From Branchiostoma floridae (lineage: Eukaryota; Chordata; Leptocardii; Amphioxiformes; Branchiostomatidae): a stretch of DNA of 64,000 bases. The stretch is taken from contig NC_049984.1 of NCBI RefSeq assembly GCF_000003815.2, positions 26,575,286 to 26,639,285 of the forward strand. The letters are read 5' to 3'. Positions 40,849-54,100 of this stretch are shown in pieces. A program made the translations under genes and the position numbers. The notes under the pieces are model-generated. The model was not told where the DNA came from, made no database searches, and saw only the letters and a program-made list of their open reading frames with translations. The number at the start of each line of letters is the position of its first letter. Position 1 is the stretch's first letter.

Positions 40849-41328
40849 GTTTTATTGTTATATGCTACTGCTTAATTCAATTACCCGTCAAAATGGCCGT
40901 CGGAGTATTCAAATTATAATTAGTATGACGTCAATAAAAAGCCTGTATTCTCTCCTCTCTTGTCCAGATTAGATCATCACGCAGTGTCCTGGGTACGAGA
41001 ATCCAGGCATCCAAGATTGTGGACCGATCAAAGCACACATTGAGTATCGCATTTGTTCTCTGTAGCTTAGGCCCACTAATACTTGGATACTACTTGTGTT
41101 CCAGTCTAGGAATGCGGTGCCTGTTGTGGACTTATAAGATATATGTTGGGTTTCTTTTATTAAAATTCGGGCACGTGGTACCGTCACCAGGATTTTCGCA
41201 TTTCATTTTCAGGGGAATTTTGAACAAGGATCATGAGAGTGACGCCACTGCCGGCCTGGTATTACACAATGTCTGAGGTGGGTGGCTTCCTCGTTACAAT
41301 AAGTCCTTTCACAGAGATCAGAACACAA

Positions 41329-41503
41329 GTGCGGCGACTGGAATTCTAGGTAACATGTCAAAGGATGAGGCCCCAAAATCGTTAACAGTCCTTGTCTCGG
41401 CCATTCTTTTCATTTGCATAACAATATATCCTGACAGGTTTTGTTTTCAATATTGGGGCCTTAATACGCATTGACGTAATACCTAGAATTCCTGTCGCCG
41501 CAC
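41329..41503. mobile_element. 175-bp element with long terminal inverted repeats
   Basis: Left GTGCGGCGACTGGAATTCTA, right read inward GTGCGGCGACAGGAATTCTA. Pairing continues with GGTAA/GGTAT, TGTCAA/CGTCAA and AGGCCCCAA, giving arms near 58 bp with indels around a 55-bp loop. No convincing flanking duplication is seen. A MITE or degenerate foldback; superfamily unknown. Confidence 0.7.
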
Positions 41504-41867
41504 ATACGTTTCAACCTATGTAAAAGGCTTATTTGATAATTATCAATAAAATTATCTATGTTATGTCGATAATAACAGGCATACGTTAGCTAGCGAACTT
41601 AAGCTGTATTTAGAATTCTACATTTAACATTGCATCATATAATTACAAAATCCCAATCCCAAAATCCCAAAATTACCCAATCTTCCAAATGGAGGCATCT
41701 AATAAGTTATAGTGACAGTCTCATAAACCTGGAAGTATCAACTTGAATCTTGATATTTGCGATGAAAGATGTTTCAGAAGTTGTTGCGGAATGACACTGC
41801 AAGTTTTTAATGTTTTAGAATTGGATATAGAACGATATTATAATCTAAGTAAAGTCGTCAGTGTATT

Positions 41868-41927
41868 ATGTGTATGTGTGCGTATGCCTATGTGTGTTCA
41901 AGTGTGTGTGTGTGTTTGTGTGTGTCG

Positions 41928-41966
<39 letters not shown>

Positions 41967-42006
41967 GGTGTGTTTGTGTGTGTGTGTGTGTGTGTGTTTG
42001 TGTCTG
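41868..42006. repeat. (TG)n microsatellite
   Basis: Imperfect TG repeat of about 135 bp with TTTG and TCGG interruptions; the block TGTGTCGGTGTGTTTGTGTG occurs twice, showing local duplication. Translated frames (Val/Cys repeats) are meaningless. Confidence 0.98.
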
Positions 42007-42039
42007 TTTGCCTTTTATATAGTCTTTTCTTAAACCGTC

Positions 42040-42734
42040 AGAAGAATCGAAAGACGTCAGGGTGATTGTAAAGCAATATCAGCTATAGCCTGGTAGAAAG
42101 TAATATGGGAGGAAGTTGTCAGTTTCTTTCTGTTTTGAAGCAGTACAGTGTGATATATAGTAAAGAAAGATTGTTTTACAACTACTAGGTTGAGTAATCG
42201 GCAGCATGTTTGGTAAATTACCTTGATATCCATGGCTCGAATCGCGCCTTGTCACCGATCTTGTGCCCTATTGATAGGCGCTTTGCACAACTTTTCCAAT
42301 TTTACTCTGGTGGAAAGAACATTAAATTGAGGTCCACTGTTTGGGGAGAGCCACACCTCCCGCACGTTAAAAAAACACCACACCGTTGGAAAAAAAGAGT
42401 AGAGGTATGATTTACATCAATCACCCGGACAGGAGACCTAAAGGAATCGCCGTCTTGTATTTAGCCGCAAGAAAAAGTATTTCAACCCCGACAGTGCTGT
42501 ATAACACCACATGTCATAACGCCCAAATATACAAGTTATGACAAAATAGACAAGTTATGTGCTTAATTCTATATCTTCTAGTTATACAAAATCTCACTTT
42601 CAAGCTTTTGCGCGTGGGCCTCCGAAATTCATTTGGCCGCGCAGGCTTCCTGTATCCGCTTTCAAAGATTATGCTTTGTTGCCGAGAAATTCTCGAGTAT
42701 AGGTTCACCTAACTTACCGCTAACATATAGAAAA
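42040..42734. other. No gene seen
   Basis: Unique-looking sequence before the satellite. GGCTCGAATCGCGCC at about 42,235 shares TCGAATCGCGCC with 55,646, at the other edge of the array. Confidence 0.35.
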
Positions 42735-43320
42735 GTAATGAAGTAATATTTAGCACTCAAAGTGCTTTCTGCCTTCTCGCCACATGTTCCACTACGAACT
42801 TCAAGTGATAAAAGTAACGCACACTTTGTTTAAGATTCTGGAAGTTCCATCGTATGGGGTCGCTTTGGGGTTACCGAAGGGTTCTCATAGCGGTTACCCG
42901 AAGGCGAACCTTCATTCGCTTATAGAAAATTAATAAAGTAATTTGTAGCTCACAAATTACTTTCCGTATCTTTCCACGCGTATTACTAAAAAAATCAGGT
43001 GATAAAAGTAACGCACACATTGTTTATTAAGATTCTGGAAGTTCCATCGTATGGGGTTGCTTTGTGGTTACCAAAGGGTTCGCTTAGCTGTTACCGAAGG
43101 GGAACCTTCATTCACTTTCGAGCCTTGTAGAAAAGTAAAGAAGTAATATTTAACACTCAAATCACTTTCTACCTGCTGCATACGAGTTTTACTAACATAT
43201 TCAAGTGTTGAAAGTAACGCACATTTTCTTTGAAATTTCGGAAGTCCGATCGTACGGGGTCGCTTTGTTGCGGTTACCGAAGGGTTAGCGGTTATCCCAC
43301 ATGTGAGCCTTCATTCGTAT

Positions 43321-46300
43321 ATAGAAAAGTTACAAAGTAATTTTGGGTACTCAAGTTACTTTCTACCTTCTGCTTACGGGTTGTACTATGATATTCAAGT
43401 GGTGAAAATGACGCACATTTTCTTTGAACTTTTGGAAGACCGATCGTATGGGGTCACTTTTTTGCGGTTACCGACGGGTTAGCGGTTATCCTACATGTGA
43501 GCCTTCATTCGTATATAGAAAAGTTACAAAGTAATTTTGGATACTCAAATCACTATCTACCTGCTGCTTACGTGTTTTACTACGATATTCAAGTGTTGAA
43601 AATACGCACATTTTCTTTGAAATTTTGGAAATGCGATCGTATGGGGTCGTTTTTTGCGGTTAACGAAGGGTTAGCGGTTACCGAAGGGTTAGCGGTTATC
43701 CCATGGCACATGTGAGCCTTCATTCGTACTTAGTACATAGAAAAGTTACATATAATTTCGGGTACTCAAATCACTTTCTACCTGCTACTAACGTGTTTTA
43801 CTATGATATTCAAGCGATGAAAGTAACGCACATTTTCTTTGAACTTTTGGAGTCCGATCGTATGGGGTCGCTTTTTTGCGGTTACCGACGGGTTAGCGGT
43901 TATCCCACATGTGAGCCTTCATTCGTATATAGAAAAGTTACAAAGTAATTTTGGGTACTCAAATCACTTTCTACCTGCTACTAACGGGTTTTACTGTGAT
44001 ATTCAAGTGGTGAAAGTAATGCACATTTTCTTTGAACTTTTGGAAGTCCGATCGTATGGGGTCGTTTTTTTGCGGTTACCGACGGGTTAGCGGTTATCCC
44101 ACATTGAGCCTTCATTCGTATATAGAAAAGTTACAAAGTAATTTTGGGTACTCAAATCACTTTCTACCTGCTGCTTATGGGTTTTACTATGATATTCAAG
44201 TGGTGAAAATAACGCACATTTTCTTTGAACTTTTGGAAATGCGATCGTATGGGATGGTTCTTTGCGGTTACCGACAGGTTAGCGGTTATCCCACATGTGA
44301 GCCTTCATTCTTACTTAGTATATAGAAAAGTTACAATGTAATGTTGGGTACTCAAATCACTTGCTACCTACCTGCTAGTAACGTGTTTTACTATGATATT
44401 CAAGTGGTGAAAGTAACGCACATTTTCTTTGAAATTTCGGAAGTCCGATCGTATGGGGTCGCTTTTTGGAAGTTAACGAAGGGTTAGCGGTTATCCCACA
44501 TGTGAGCCTTCATTCTTATATAGAAAAGTTACAAAGTAATTTTGGGTACTCAAATCACTTTCTAACTGCCGCTTACGTGTTTAACTATGATATTCAAGTG
44601 TTGAAAGTAACGCACATTTACTTTGAAATTTCGTAAGTCCGATGGTATGGGGTCGCTTTTTTGCAGTTAACGAAGGGTTAGCGGTTATCCAACGTGTGAG
44701 CCTTCTTTCATTCGTATATGGAAAAGTTACAAAGTAATTTGGGGTACTCAAATCACTTTTTACCTGCTACTAACGTGTTTTACTATAATATTAAAGTGTT
44801 GAAAGTAACGCACATTTTCTTTGAACTTTTGGAAGTCCGATCGTACGGGGTCACTTTTTTGCGGTTACCGAAGGGTTAGCGGTAATCCCACATGTGAGTT
44901 TTCATTCGTATATAGAAAAGTTACAAAGTAATTTTGGGTCCTCAAATCACTTTCTACCTGCTACTAACGAGTTTACTATGATATTCAAGTGTTGAAAGTA
45001 ACGCACATTTTCTTTGAACTTTTGGAAGTCCGATCGTATGAGGTCACTTTTTTGCGGTTACCAAAGGGTTAGCGTTTATCCTACACGTGAGCCTTCATTC
45101 GTATATAGAAAAGTTACAAAGTAATTTTGGGTACTCAAGTTACTTTCTACCTTCTGCTTACGGGTTGTACTATGATATTCAAGTGGTGAAAATGACGCAC
45201 ATTTTCTTTGAACTTTTGGAAGACCGATCGTATGGGGTCACTTTTTTGCGGTTACCGACGGGTTAGCGGTTATCCTACATGTGAGCCTTCATTCGTATAT
45301 AGAAAAGTTACAAAGTAATTTTGGATACTCAAATCACTATCTACCTGCTGCTTACGTGTTTTACTACGATATTCAAGTGTTGAAAATACGCACATTTTCT
45401 TTGAAATTTTGGAAATGCGATCGTATGGGGTCGTTTTTTGCGGTTAACGAAGGGTTAGCGGTTACCGAAGGGTTAGCGGTTATCCCATGGCACATGTGAG
45501 CCTTCATTCGTACTTAGTACATAGAAAAGTTACATATAATTTCGGGTACTCAAATCACTTTCTACCTGCTACTAACGTGTTTTACTATGATATTCAAGTG
45601 TTGAAAGTAACGCACATTTTCTTTGAACTTTTGGAGTCCGATCGTATGGGGTCGCTTTTTTGCGGTTACCGACGGGTTAGCGGTTATCCCACATGTGAGC
45701 CTTCATTCGTATATAGAAAAGTTACAAAGTAATTTTGGGTACTCAAATCACTTTCTACCTGCTACTAACGGGTTTTACTGTGATATTCAAGTGGTGAAAG
45801 TAATGCACATTTTCTTTGAACTTTTGGAAGTCCGATCGTATGGGGTCGCTTTTTTGCGGTTACCGACGGGTTAGCGGTTATCCCACATTGAGCCTTCATT
45901 CGTATATAGAAAAGTTACAAAGTAATTTTGGGTACTCAAATCACTTTCTACCTGCTGCTTATGGGTTTTACTATGATATTCAAGTGGTGAAAATAACGCA
46001 CATTTTCTTTGAACTTTTGGAAATGCGATCGTATGGGATGGTTCTTTGCGGTTACCGACAGGTTAGCGGTTATCCCACATGTGAGCCTTCATTCTTACTT
46101 AGTATATAGAAAAGTTACAATGTAATGTTGGGTACTCAAATCACTTGCTACCTACCTGCTAGTAACGTGTTTTACTATGATATTCAAGTGGTGAAAGTAA
46201 CGCACATTTTCTTTGAAATTTCGGAAGTCCGATCGTATGGGGTCGCTTTTTGGAAGTTAACGAAGGGTTAGCGGTTATCCCACATGTGAGCCTTCATTCT

Positions 46301-46888
46301 TATATAGAAAAGTTACAAAGTAATTTTGGGTACTCAAATCACTTTCTAACTGCCGCTTACGTGTTTAACTATGATATTCAAGTGTTGAAAGTAACGCACA
46401 TTTACTTTGAAATTTCGTAAGTCCGATGGTATGGGGTCGCTTTTTTGCAGTTAACGAAGGGTTAGCGGTTATCCAACGTGTGAGCCTTCTTTCATTCGTA
46501 TATGGAAAAGTTACAAAGTAATTTGGGGTACTCAAATCACTTTTTACCTGCTACTAACGTGTTTTACTATAATATTAAAGTGTTGAAAGTAACGCACATT
46601 TTCTTTGAACTTTTGGAAGTCCGATCGTACGGGGTCACTTTTTTGCGGTTACCGAAGGGTTAGCGGTAATCCCACATTGAGCCTTCATCCGTATATAGAA
46701 AAGTTACAAAGTAATTTTGGGTCCTCAAATCACTTTCTACCTGCTACTAACGAGTTTACTATGATATTCAAGTGTTGAAAGTAACGCACATTTTCTTTGA
46801 ACTTTTGGAAGTCCGATCGTATGAGGTCACTTTTTTGCGGTTACCAAAGGGTTAGCGTTTATCCTACACGTGATCCTTAATTCGTATA
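43321..46888. repeat. Higher-order repeat 1: two tandem 1784-bp units
   Basis: 43,321-45,104 and 45,105-46,888 are nearly identical over nine monomers, while neighbouring monomers within a unit differ more. Matching points 43,497/45,281, 43,703/45,487, 43,839/45,623 and 44,032/45,816 all give an offset of exactly 1784. The distinctive monomer with the 18-bp internal duplication occurs once per unit. Confidence 0.95.
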
Positions 46889-47335
46889 TAGAAAAGTTAC
46901 AAAGTAATTTTGGGTCCTCAAATCACTTTTTTACCTACTGCTTACGTATTTTACTATGATATTCAAGTGTTGAAAGTAACGCACATTTTCTTTGAAATTT
47001 CGGGAGTCCGATCGTATGGGGTCGCTTTTTTTGCGGTTACCGAAGGGTTAGCGGTTATCCCACATGTGAGCCTTCATTCTTATATAGAAAAGTTACAAAG
47101 TAATTCTGGGTACTCAAATCACTTTCTAACTGCCGCTTACGTGTTTAACTATGATATTCAAGTGTTGAAAGTAACGCACATTTACTTTGAAATTTCGGAA
47201 GTCCGATCGTATGGGGTCGCTTTTTTGCAGTTAACCAAGGGTTAGCGGTTATCCAACGTGGGAGCCTTCTTTCCTTCGTTTAAAGAAAAGTTACAAAGTA
47301 ATTTTGGGTCCTCGAATTACTTTTTATCTGCTACT

Positions 47336-47435
47336 NNNNNNNNNNNNNNNNNNNNNNNNNNNNNNNNNNNNNNNNNNNNNNNNNNNNNNNNNNNNNNNNN
47401 NNNNNNNNNNNNNNNNNNNNNNNNNNNNNNNNNNN
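47336..47435. other. 100-N assembly gap inside satellite
   Basis: Exactly 100 N. The text before it (46,889-47,335) and after it (47,521 on) is itself a near-duplicate, so the true array length is unknown and probably greater. Confidence 1.
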
Positions 47436-48147
47436 ATAATATTCAAGTGTTGAAAGTAACGCACATTTTCTTTGAACTTTTGGAAGTCCGATCGTATGAG
47501 GTCACTTTTTTGCGGTTACCGAAGGGTTAGCGTTTATCCTACACGTGAGCCTTAATTCGTATATAGAAAAGTTACAAAGTAATTTTGGGTCCTCAAATCA
47601 CTTTTTTACCTACTGCTTACGTATTTTACTATGATATTCAAGTGTTGAAAGTAACGCACATTTTCTTTGAAATTTCGGGAGTCCGATCGTATGGGGTCGC
47701 TTTTTTTGCGGTTACCGAAGGGTTAGCGGTTATCCCACATGTGAGCCTTCATTCTTATATAGAAAAGTTACAAAGTAATTCTGGGTACTCAAATCACTTT
47801 CTAACTGCCGCTTACGTGTTTAACTATGATATTCAAGTGTTGAAAGTAACGCACATTTACTTTGAAATTTCGTAAGTCCGATCGTATGGGGTCGCTTTTT
47901 TGCAGTTAACGAAGGGTTAGCGGTTATCCAACGTGTGAGCCTTCTTTCATTCGTATATAGAAAAGTTACAAAGTAATTTTGGGTCCTCAAATCACTTTTT
48001 ATCTGCTACTAACGTGTTTTACTATAATATTAAAGTGTTGAAAGTAACGCACATTTTCTTTGAACTTTTGGAAGTCCGATCGTACGGGGTCACTTTTTTG
48101 CGGTTACCGAAGGGTTAGCGGTAATCCCACATGTGAGTTTTCATTCG

Positions 48148-51100
48148 TATATAGTAAAGTTACAAAGTAATTTTGGGTCCTCAAATCACTTTCTACCTGC
48201 TACTAACGAGTTTTACTATGATATTCAAGTGTTGAAAGTAACGCACATTTTCTTTGAACTTTTGGAAGTCCGATCATATGAGGTCACTTTTTTGCGGTTA
48301 CCGACGGGTTAGCGTTTATCCTACACGTGAGCCTTCTTTCGTATATAGAAAAGTTACAAAGTAATTTTGGGTACTCAAATCACTTTCTACCTGCTACTAA
48401 CGGGTTTTACTATGACATTCAAGTGTTGAAAGTAACGCACATTTTCTGTGAAATTTCGGGAGTCCGATCGTATGGGGTCGCTTTTTTGCGGTTACCGAAG
48501 GGTTAGCGGTTATCCCACATGCGAGCCTTCATTCGTATATAGAAAAGTTACAAAGTAATTTTGGGTCCTCAAATCACTATCTAAATTGCTGCTTACGTCT
48601 TTTACTATGATATTCAAGTGGTGAAAGTAACGCACATTTTCTTTGAACTTTTGGAAGTCCGATCGTATTGGGTCGCTTTTGCGGTTACCAAAAAGTTAGC
48701 GGTAATTCCACATGTGAGCTTTTATTCGTATATAGTAAAGTTACAAAGTAATTTTGGGTCCTCAAATTACTTTCTACCTGCTACTAACGAGTTTTACTAT
48801 GATATTCAAGTGTTGAAAGTAACGCACATTTTCTTTGAACTTTTGGAAGTCCGATCATATGAGGTCACTTTTTTGCGGTTACCGACGGGTTAGCGTTTAT
48901 CCTACACGTGAGCCTTCTTTCGTATATAGAAAAGTTACAAAGTAATTTTGGGTACTCAAATCACTTTCTACCTGCTGCTTATGGGTATTACTATAATATT
49001 CAAGTGGTGAAAATAACGCACATTTTCTTTGAACTTTTGGAAATGCGATCGTATGGGATGGTTTTTTGCGGTTACCGACAGGTTAGCGGTTATCCCACAT
49101 GTGAGCCTTCATTCTTACTTAGTATATAGAAAAGTTACAATGTAATGTTGGGTACTCAAATCACTTGCTACCTACCTGCTAGTAACGTGTTTTACTATGA
49201 TATTCAAGTGGTGAAAGTAACGCACATTTTCTTTGAAATTTCGGAAGTCCGATCGTATGGGGTCGCTTTTCGGAAGTTAACGAAGGGTTAGCGGTTATCC
49301 CACATGTGAGCCTTCATTCTTATATTCCCCGGCAAAAAAAGTAATTCTGGGTACTCAAATCACTTTCTAACTGCCGCTTACGTGTTTAACTATGATATTC
49401 AAGTGTTGAAAGTAACGCACATTTACTTTGAAATTTCGTAAGTCCGATCGTATGGGGTCGCTTTTTTGCAGTTAACGAAGGGTTAGCGGTTATCCAACGT
49501 GTGAGCCTTCTTTCATTCGTATATAGAAAAGTTACAAAGTAATTTTGGGTCCTCAAATCACTTTTTATCTGCTACTAACGTGTTTTACTATAATATTAAA
49601 GTGTTGAAAGTAACGCACATTTTCTTTGAACTTTTGGAAGTCCGATCGTACGGGGTCACTTTTTTGCGGTTACCGAAGGGTTAGCGGTAATCCCACATGT
49701 GAGTTTTCATTCGTATATAGAAAAGTTACAAAGTAATTTTGGGTCCTCAAATCACTTTCTACCTGCTACTAACGAGTTTACTATGATATTCAAGTGTTGA
49801 AAGTAACGCACATTTTCTTTGAACTTTTGGAAGTCCGATCGTATGAGGTCACTTTTTTGCGGTTACCAAAGGGTTAGCGTTTATCCTACACGTGAGCCTT
49901 AATTCGTATATAGAAAAGTTACAAAGTAATTTTGGGTCCTCAAATCACTTTTTTACCTACTGCTTACGTATTTTACTATGATATTCAAGTGTTGAAAGTA
50001 ACGCACATTTTCTTTGAAATTTCGGAAGTCCGATCGTATGGGGTCGCTTTTTTTGCGGTTACCGAAGGGTTAGCGGTAATCCCACATGTGAGCTTTCATT
50101 CGTATATAGAAAAGTTACAAAGTAATTTTGGGTCCTCAAATCACTTTCTACCTGCTGCTTACGTGTTTTGCTATGATATTCAAGTAGTGAAAGTAACGCA
50201 CATTTTCTTTGAAATTTCGGAAGTCCGATCGTATGGGGTCGCTTTTTTTGCGGTTACCGAAGGGTTAGCGGTAATCCCACATGTGAGTTTTCATTCGTAT
50301 ATAGAAAAGTTACAAAGTAATTTTGGGTCCTCAATTCACTTTCTAAATTGTTGCTTACGTCTTTTACTATGATATTCAAGTGGTGAAAGTAACGCACATT
50401 TTCTTTGAACTTTTGGAAGTCCGATCGTATGGGGTCGCTTTGTGCGGTTACCGAAGGGTTAGCGGTAATCCCACATGTGAGTTTTCATTCGTATATAGTA
50501 AAGTTACAAAGTAATTTTGGGTCCTCAAATCACTTTCTACCTGCTACTAACGAGTTTTACTATGATATTCAAGTGTTGAAAGTAACGCACATTTTCTTTG
50601 AACTTTTGGAAGTCCGATCATATGAGGTCACTTTTTTGCGGTTACCGACGGGTTAGCGTTTATCCTACACGTGAGCCTTCTTTCGTATATAGAAAAGTTA
50701 CAAAGTAATTTTGGGTACTCAAATCACTTTCTACCTGCTACTAACGGGTTTTACTATGACATTCAAGTGTTGAAAGTAACGCACATTTTCTGTGAAATTT
50801 CGGGAGTCCGATCGTATGGGGTCGCTTTTTTGCGGTTACCGAAGGGTTAGCGGTTATCCCACATGCGAGCCTTCATTCGTATATAGAAAAGTTACAAAGT
50901 AATTTTGGGTCCTCAAATCACTATCTAAATTGCTGCTTACGTCTTTTACTATGATATTCAAGTGGTGAAAGTAACGCACATTTTCTTTGAACTTTTGGAA
51001 GTCCGATCGTATTGGGTCGCTTTTGCGGTTACCAAAAAGTTAGCGGTAATTCCACATGTGAGCTTTTATTCGTATATAGTAAAGTTACAAAGTAATTTTG

Positions 51101-54100
51101 GGTCCTCAAATTACTTTCTACCTGCTACTAACGAGTTTTACTATGATATTCAAGTGTTGAAAGTAACGCACATTTTCTTTGAACTTTTGGAAGTCCGATC
51201 ATATGAGGTCACTTTTTTGCGGTTACCGACGGGTTAGCGTTTATCCTACACGTGAGCCTTCTTTCGTATATAGAAAAGTTACAAAGTAATTTTGGGTACT
51301 CAAATCACTTTCTACCTGCTGCTTATGGGTATTACTATAATATTCAAGTGGTGAAAATAACGCACATTTTCTTTGAACTTTTGGAAATGCGATCGTATGG
51401 GATGGTTTTTTGCGGTTACCGACAGGTTAGCGGTTATCCCACATGTGAGCCTTCATTCTTACTTAGTATATAGAAAAGTTACAATGTAATGTTGGGTACT
51501 CAAATCACTTGCTACCTACCTGCTAGTAACGTGTTTTACTATGATATTCAAGTGGTGAAAGTAACGCACATTTTCTTTGAAATTTCGGAAGTCCGATCGT
51601 ATGGGGTCGCTTTTCGGAAGTTAACGAAGGGTTAGCGGTTATCCCACATGTGAGCCTTCATTCTTATATAGACAAGTTACAAAGTAATTTTGGGTACTCA
51701 AATCACTTTCTAACTGCCGCTTACGTGTTTAACTATGATATTCAAGTGTTGAAAGTAACGCACATTTACTTTGAAATTTCGTCAGTCCGATCGTATGGGG
51801 TCGCTTTTTTGCAGTTAACGAAGGGTTAGCGGTTATCCAACGTGTGAGCCTTCTTTCATTCGTATATAGAAAAGTTACAAAGTAATTTGGGGTACTCAAA
51901 TCACTTTTTATCTGCTACTAACGTGTTTTTCTATAATATTAAAGTGTTGAAAGTAACGCACATTTTCTTTGAACTTTTGGAAGTCCGATCGTACGGGGTC
52001 ACTTTTTTGCGGTTACCGAAGGGTTAGCGGTAATCCCACATGTGAGTTTTCATTTGTATATAGTAAAGTTACAAAGTAATTTTGGGTCCTCAAATCACTT
52101 TCTACCTGCTACTAACGAGTTTACTATGATATTCAAGTGTTGAAAGTAACGCACATTTTCTTTGAACTTTTGGAAGTCCGATCGTATGAGGTCACTTTTT
52201 TGCGGTTACCAAAGGGTTAGCGTTTATCCTACACGTGAGCCTTAATTCGTATATAGAAAAGTTATAAAGTAATTTTGGGTCCTCAAATCACTTTTTTACC
52301 TACTGCTTACGTATTTTACTATGATATTCAAGTGTTGAAAGTAACGCACATTTTCTTTGAAATTTCGGAAGTCCGATCGTATGGGGTCGCTTTTTTTGCG
52401 GTTACCGAAGGGTTAGCGGTTATCCCACATGTGAGCCTTCATTCTTATATAGAAAAGTTACAAAGTAATTTTGGGTACTCAAATCACTTTCTAACTGCCG
52501 CTTACGTGTTTAACTATGATATTCAAGTGTTGAAAGTAACGCACATTTACTTTGAAATTTCGAAAGTCCGATCGTATGGGGTCGCTTTTTTGCAGTTAAC
52601 GAAGGGTTAGCGGTTATCAAACGTGTGAGCCTTCTTTCATTCGTATATAGAAAAGTTACAAAGTAATTTTGGGTACTCTAATCACTTTTTATCTGCTACT
52701 AACGTGTTTTACTATAATATTAAAGTGTTGAAAGTAACGCACATTTTCTTTGAACTTTTGGAAGTCCGATCGTACGGGGTCACTTTTTTGCGGTTACCGA
52801 AGGGTTAGCGGTAATCCCACATGTGAGTTTTCATTCGCATATAGTAAAGTTACAAAGTAATTTTGGGTCCTCAAATCACTTTCTACCTGCTACTAACGAG
52901 TTTACTATGATATTCAAGTGTTGAAAGTAACGCACATTTTCTTTGAACTTTTGGAAGTCCGATCGTATGAGGTCACTTTTTTGCGGTTATCAAAGGGTTA
53001 GCGTTTATCCTACACGTGAGCCTTAATTCGTATATAGAAAAGTTACAAAGTAATTTTGGGTCCTCAAATCACTTTTTTACCTACTGCTTACGTGTTTTAC
53101 TATGATATTCAAGTGTTGAAAGCAACGCACATTTTCTTTGAAATTTCGGAAGTCCGATCGTATGGGGTCGCTTTTTTTGCGGTTACCGAAGGGTTAGCGG
53201 TAATCCCACATGTGAGTTTTCATTCGTATATAGAAAAGTTACAAAGTAATTTTGGGTCCTCAATTCACTTTCTAAATTGTTGCTTACGTCTTTTACTATG
53301 ATATTCAAGTGGTGAAAGTAACGCACATTTTCTTTGAACTTTTGGAAGTCCGATCGTATGGGGTCGCTTTGTGCGGTTACCGAAGGGTTAGCGGTAATCC
53401 CACATGTGAGTTTTCATTCGTATATAGTAAAGTTACAAAGTAATTTTGGGTCCTCAAATCACTTTCTACCTGCTACTAACGAGTTTTACTATGATATTCA
53501 AGTGTTGAAAGTAACGCACATTTTCTTTGAACTTTTGGAAGTCCGATCATATGAGGTCACTTTTTTGCGGTTACCGACGGGTTAGCGTTTATCCTACACG
53601 TGAGCCTTCTTTCGTATATAGAAAAGTTACAAAGTAATTTTGGGTACTCAAATCACTTTCTACCTGCTACTAACGGGTTTTACTATGACATTCAAGTGTT
53701 GAAAGTAACGCACATTTTCTTTGAAATTTCGGGAGTCCGATCGTATGGGGTCGCTTTTTTGCGGTTACCGAAGGGTTAGCGGTTATCCCACATGCGAGCC
53801 TTCATTCGTATATAGAAAAGTTACAAAGTAATTTTGGGTCCTCAAATCACTATCTAAATTGCTGCTTACGTCTTTTACTATGATATTCGAGTGGTGAAAG
53901 TAACGCACATTTTCTTTGAACTTTTGGAAGTCCGATCGTATTGGGTCGCTTTTGCGGTTACCGAAGGGTTAGCGGTAATCCCACATGTGAGCTTTCATTC
54001 GTATATAGTAAAGTTACAAAGTAATTTTGGGTCCTCAAATTACTTTCTACCTGCTACTAACGAGTTTTACTATGATATTCAAGTGTTGAAAGTAACGCAC

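Noticed and set aside
41743-42065. Val/Cys-repeat ORFs
   Set aside because: They are frames of the TG microsatellite.
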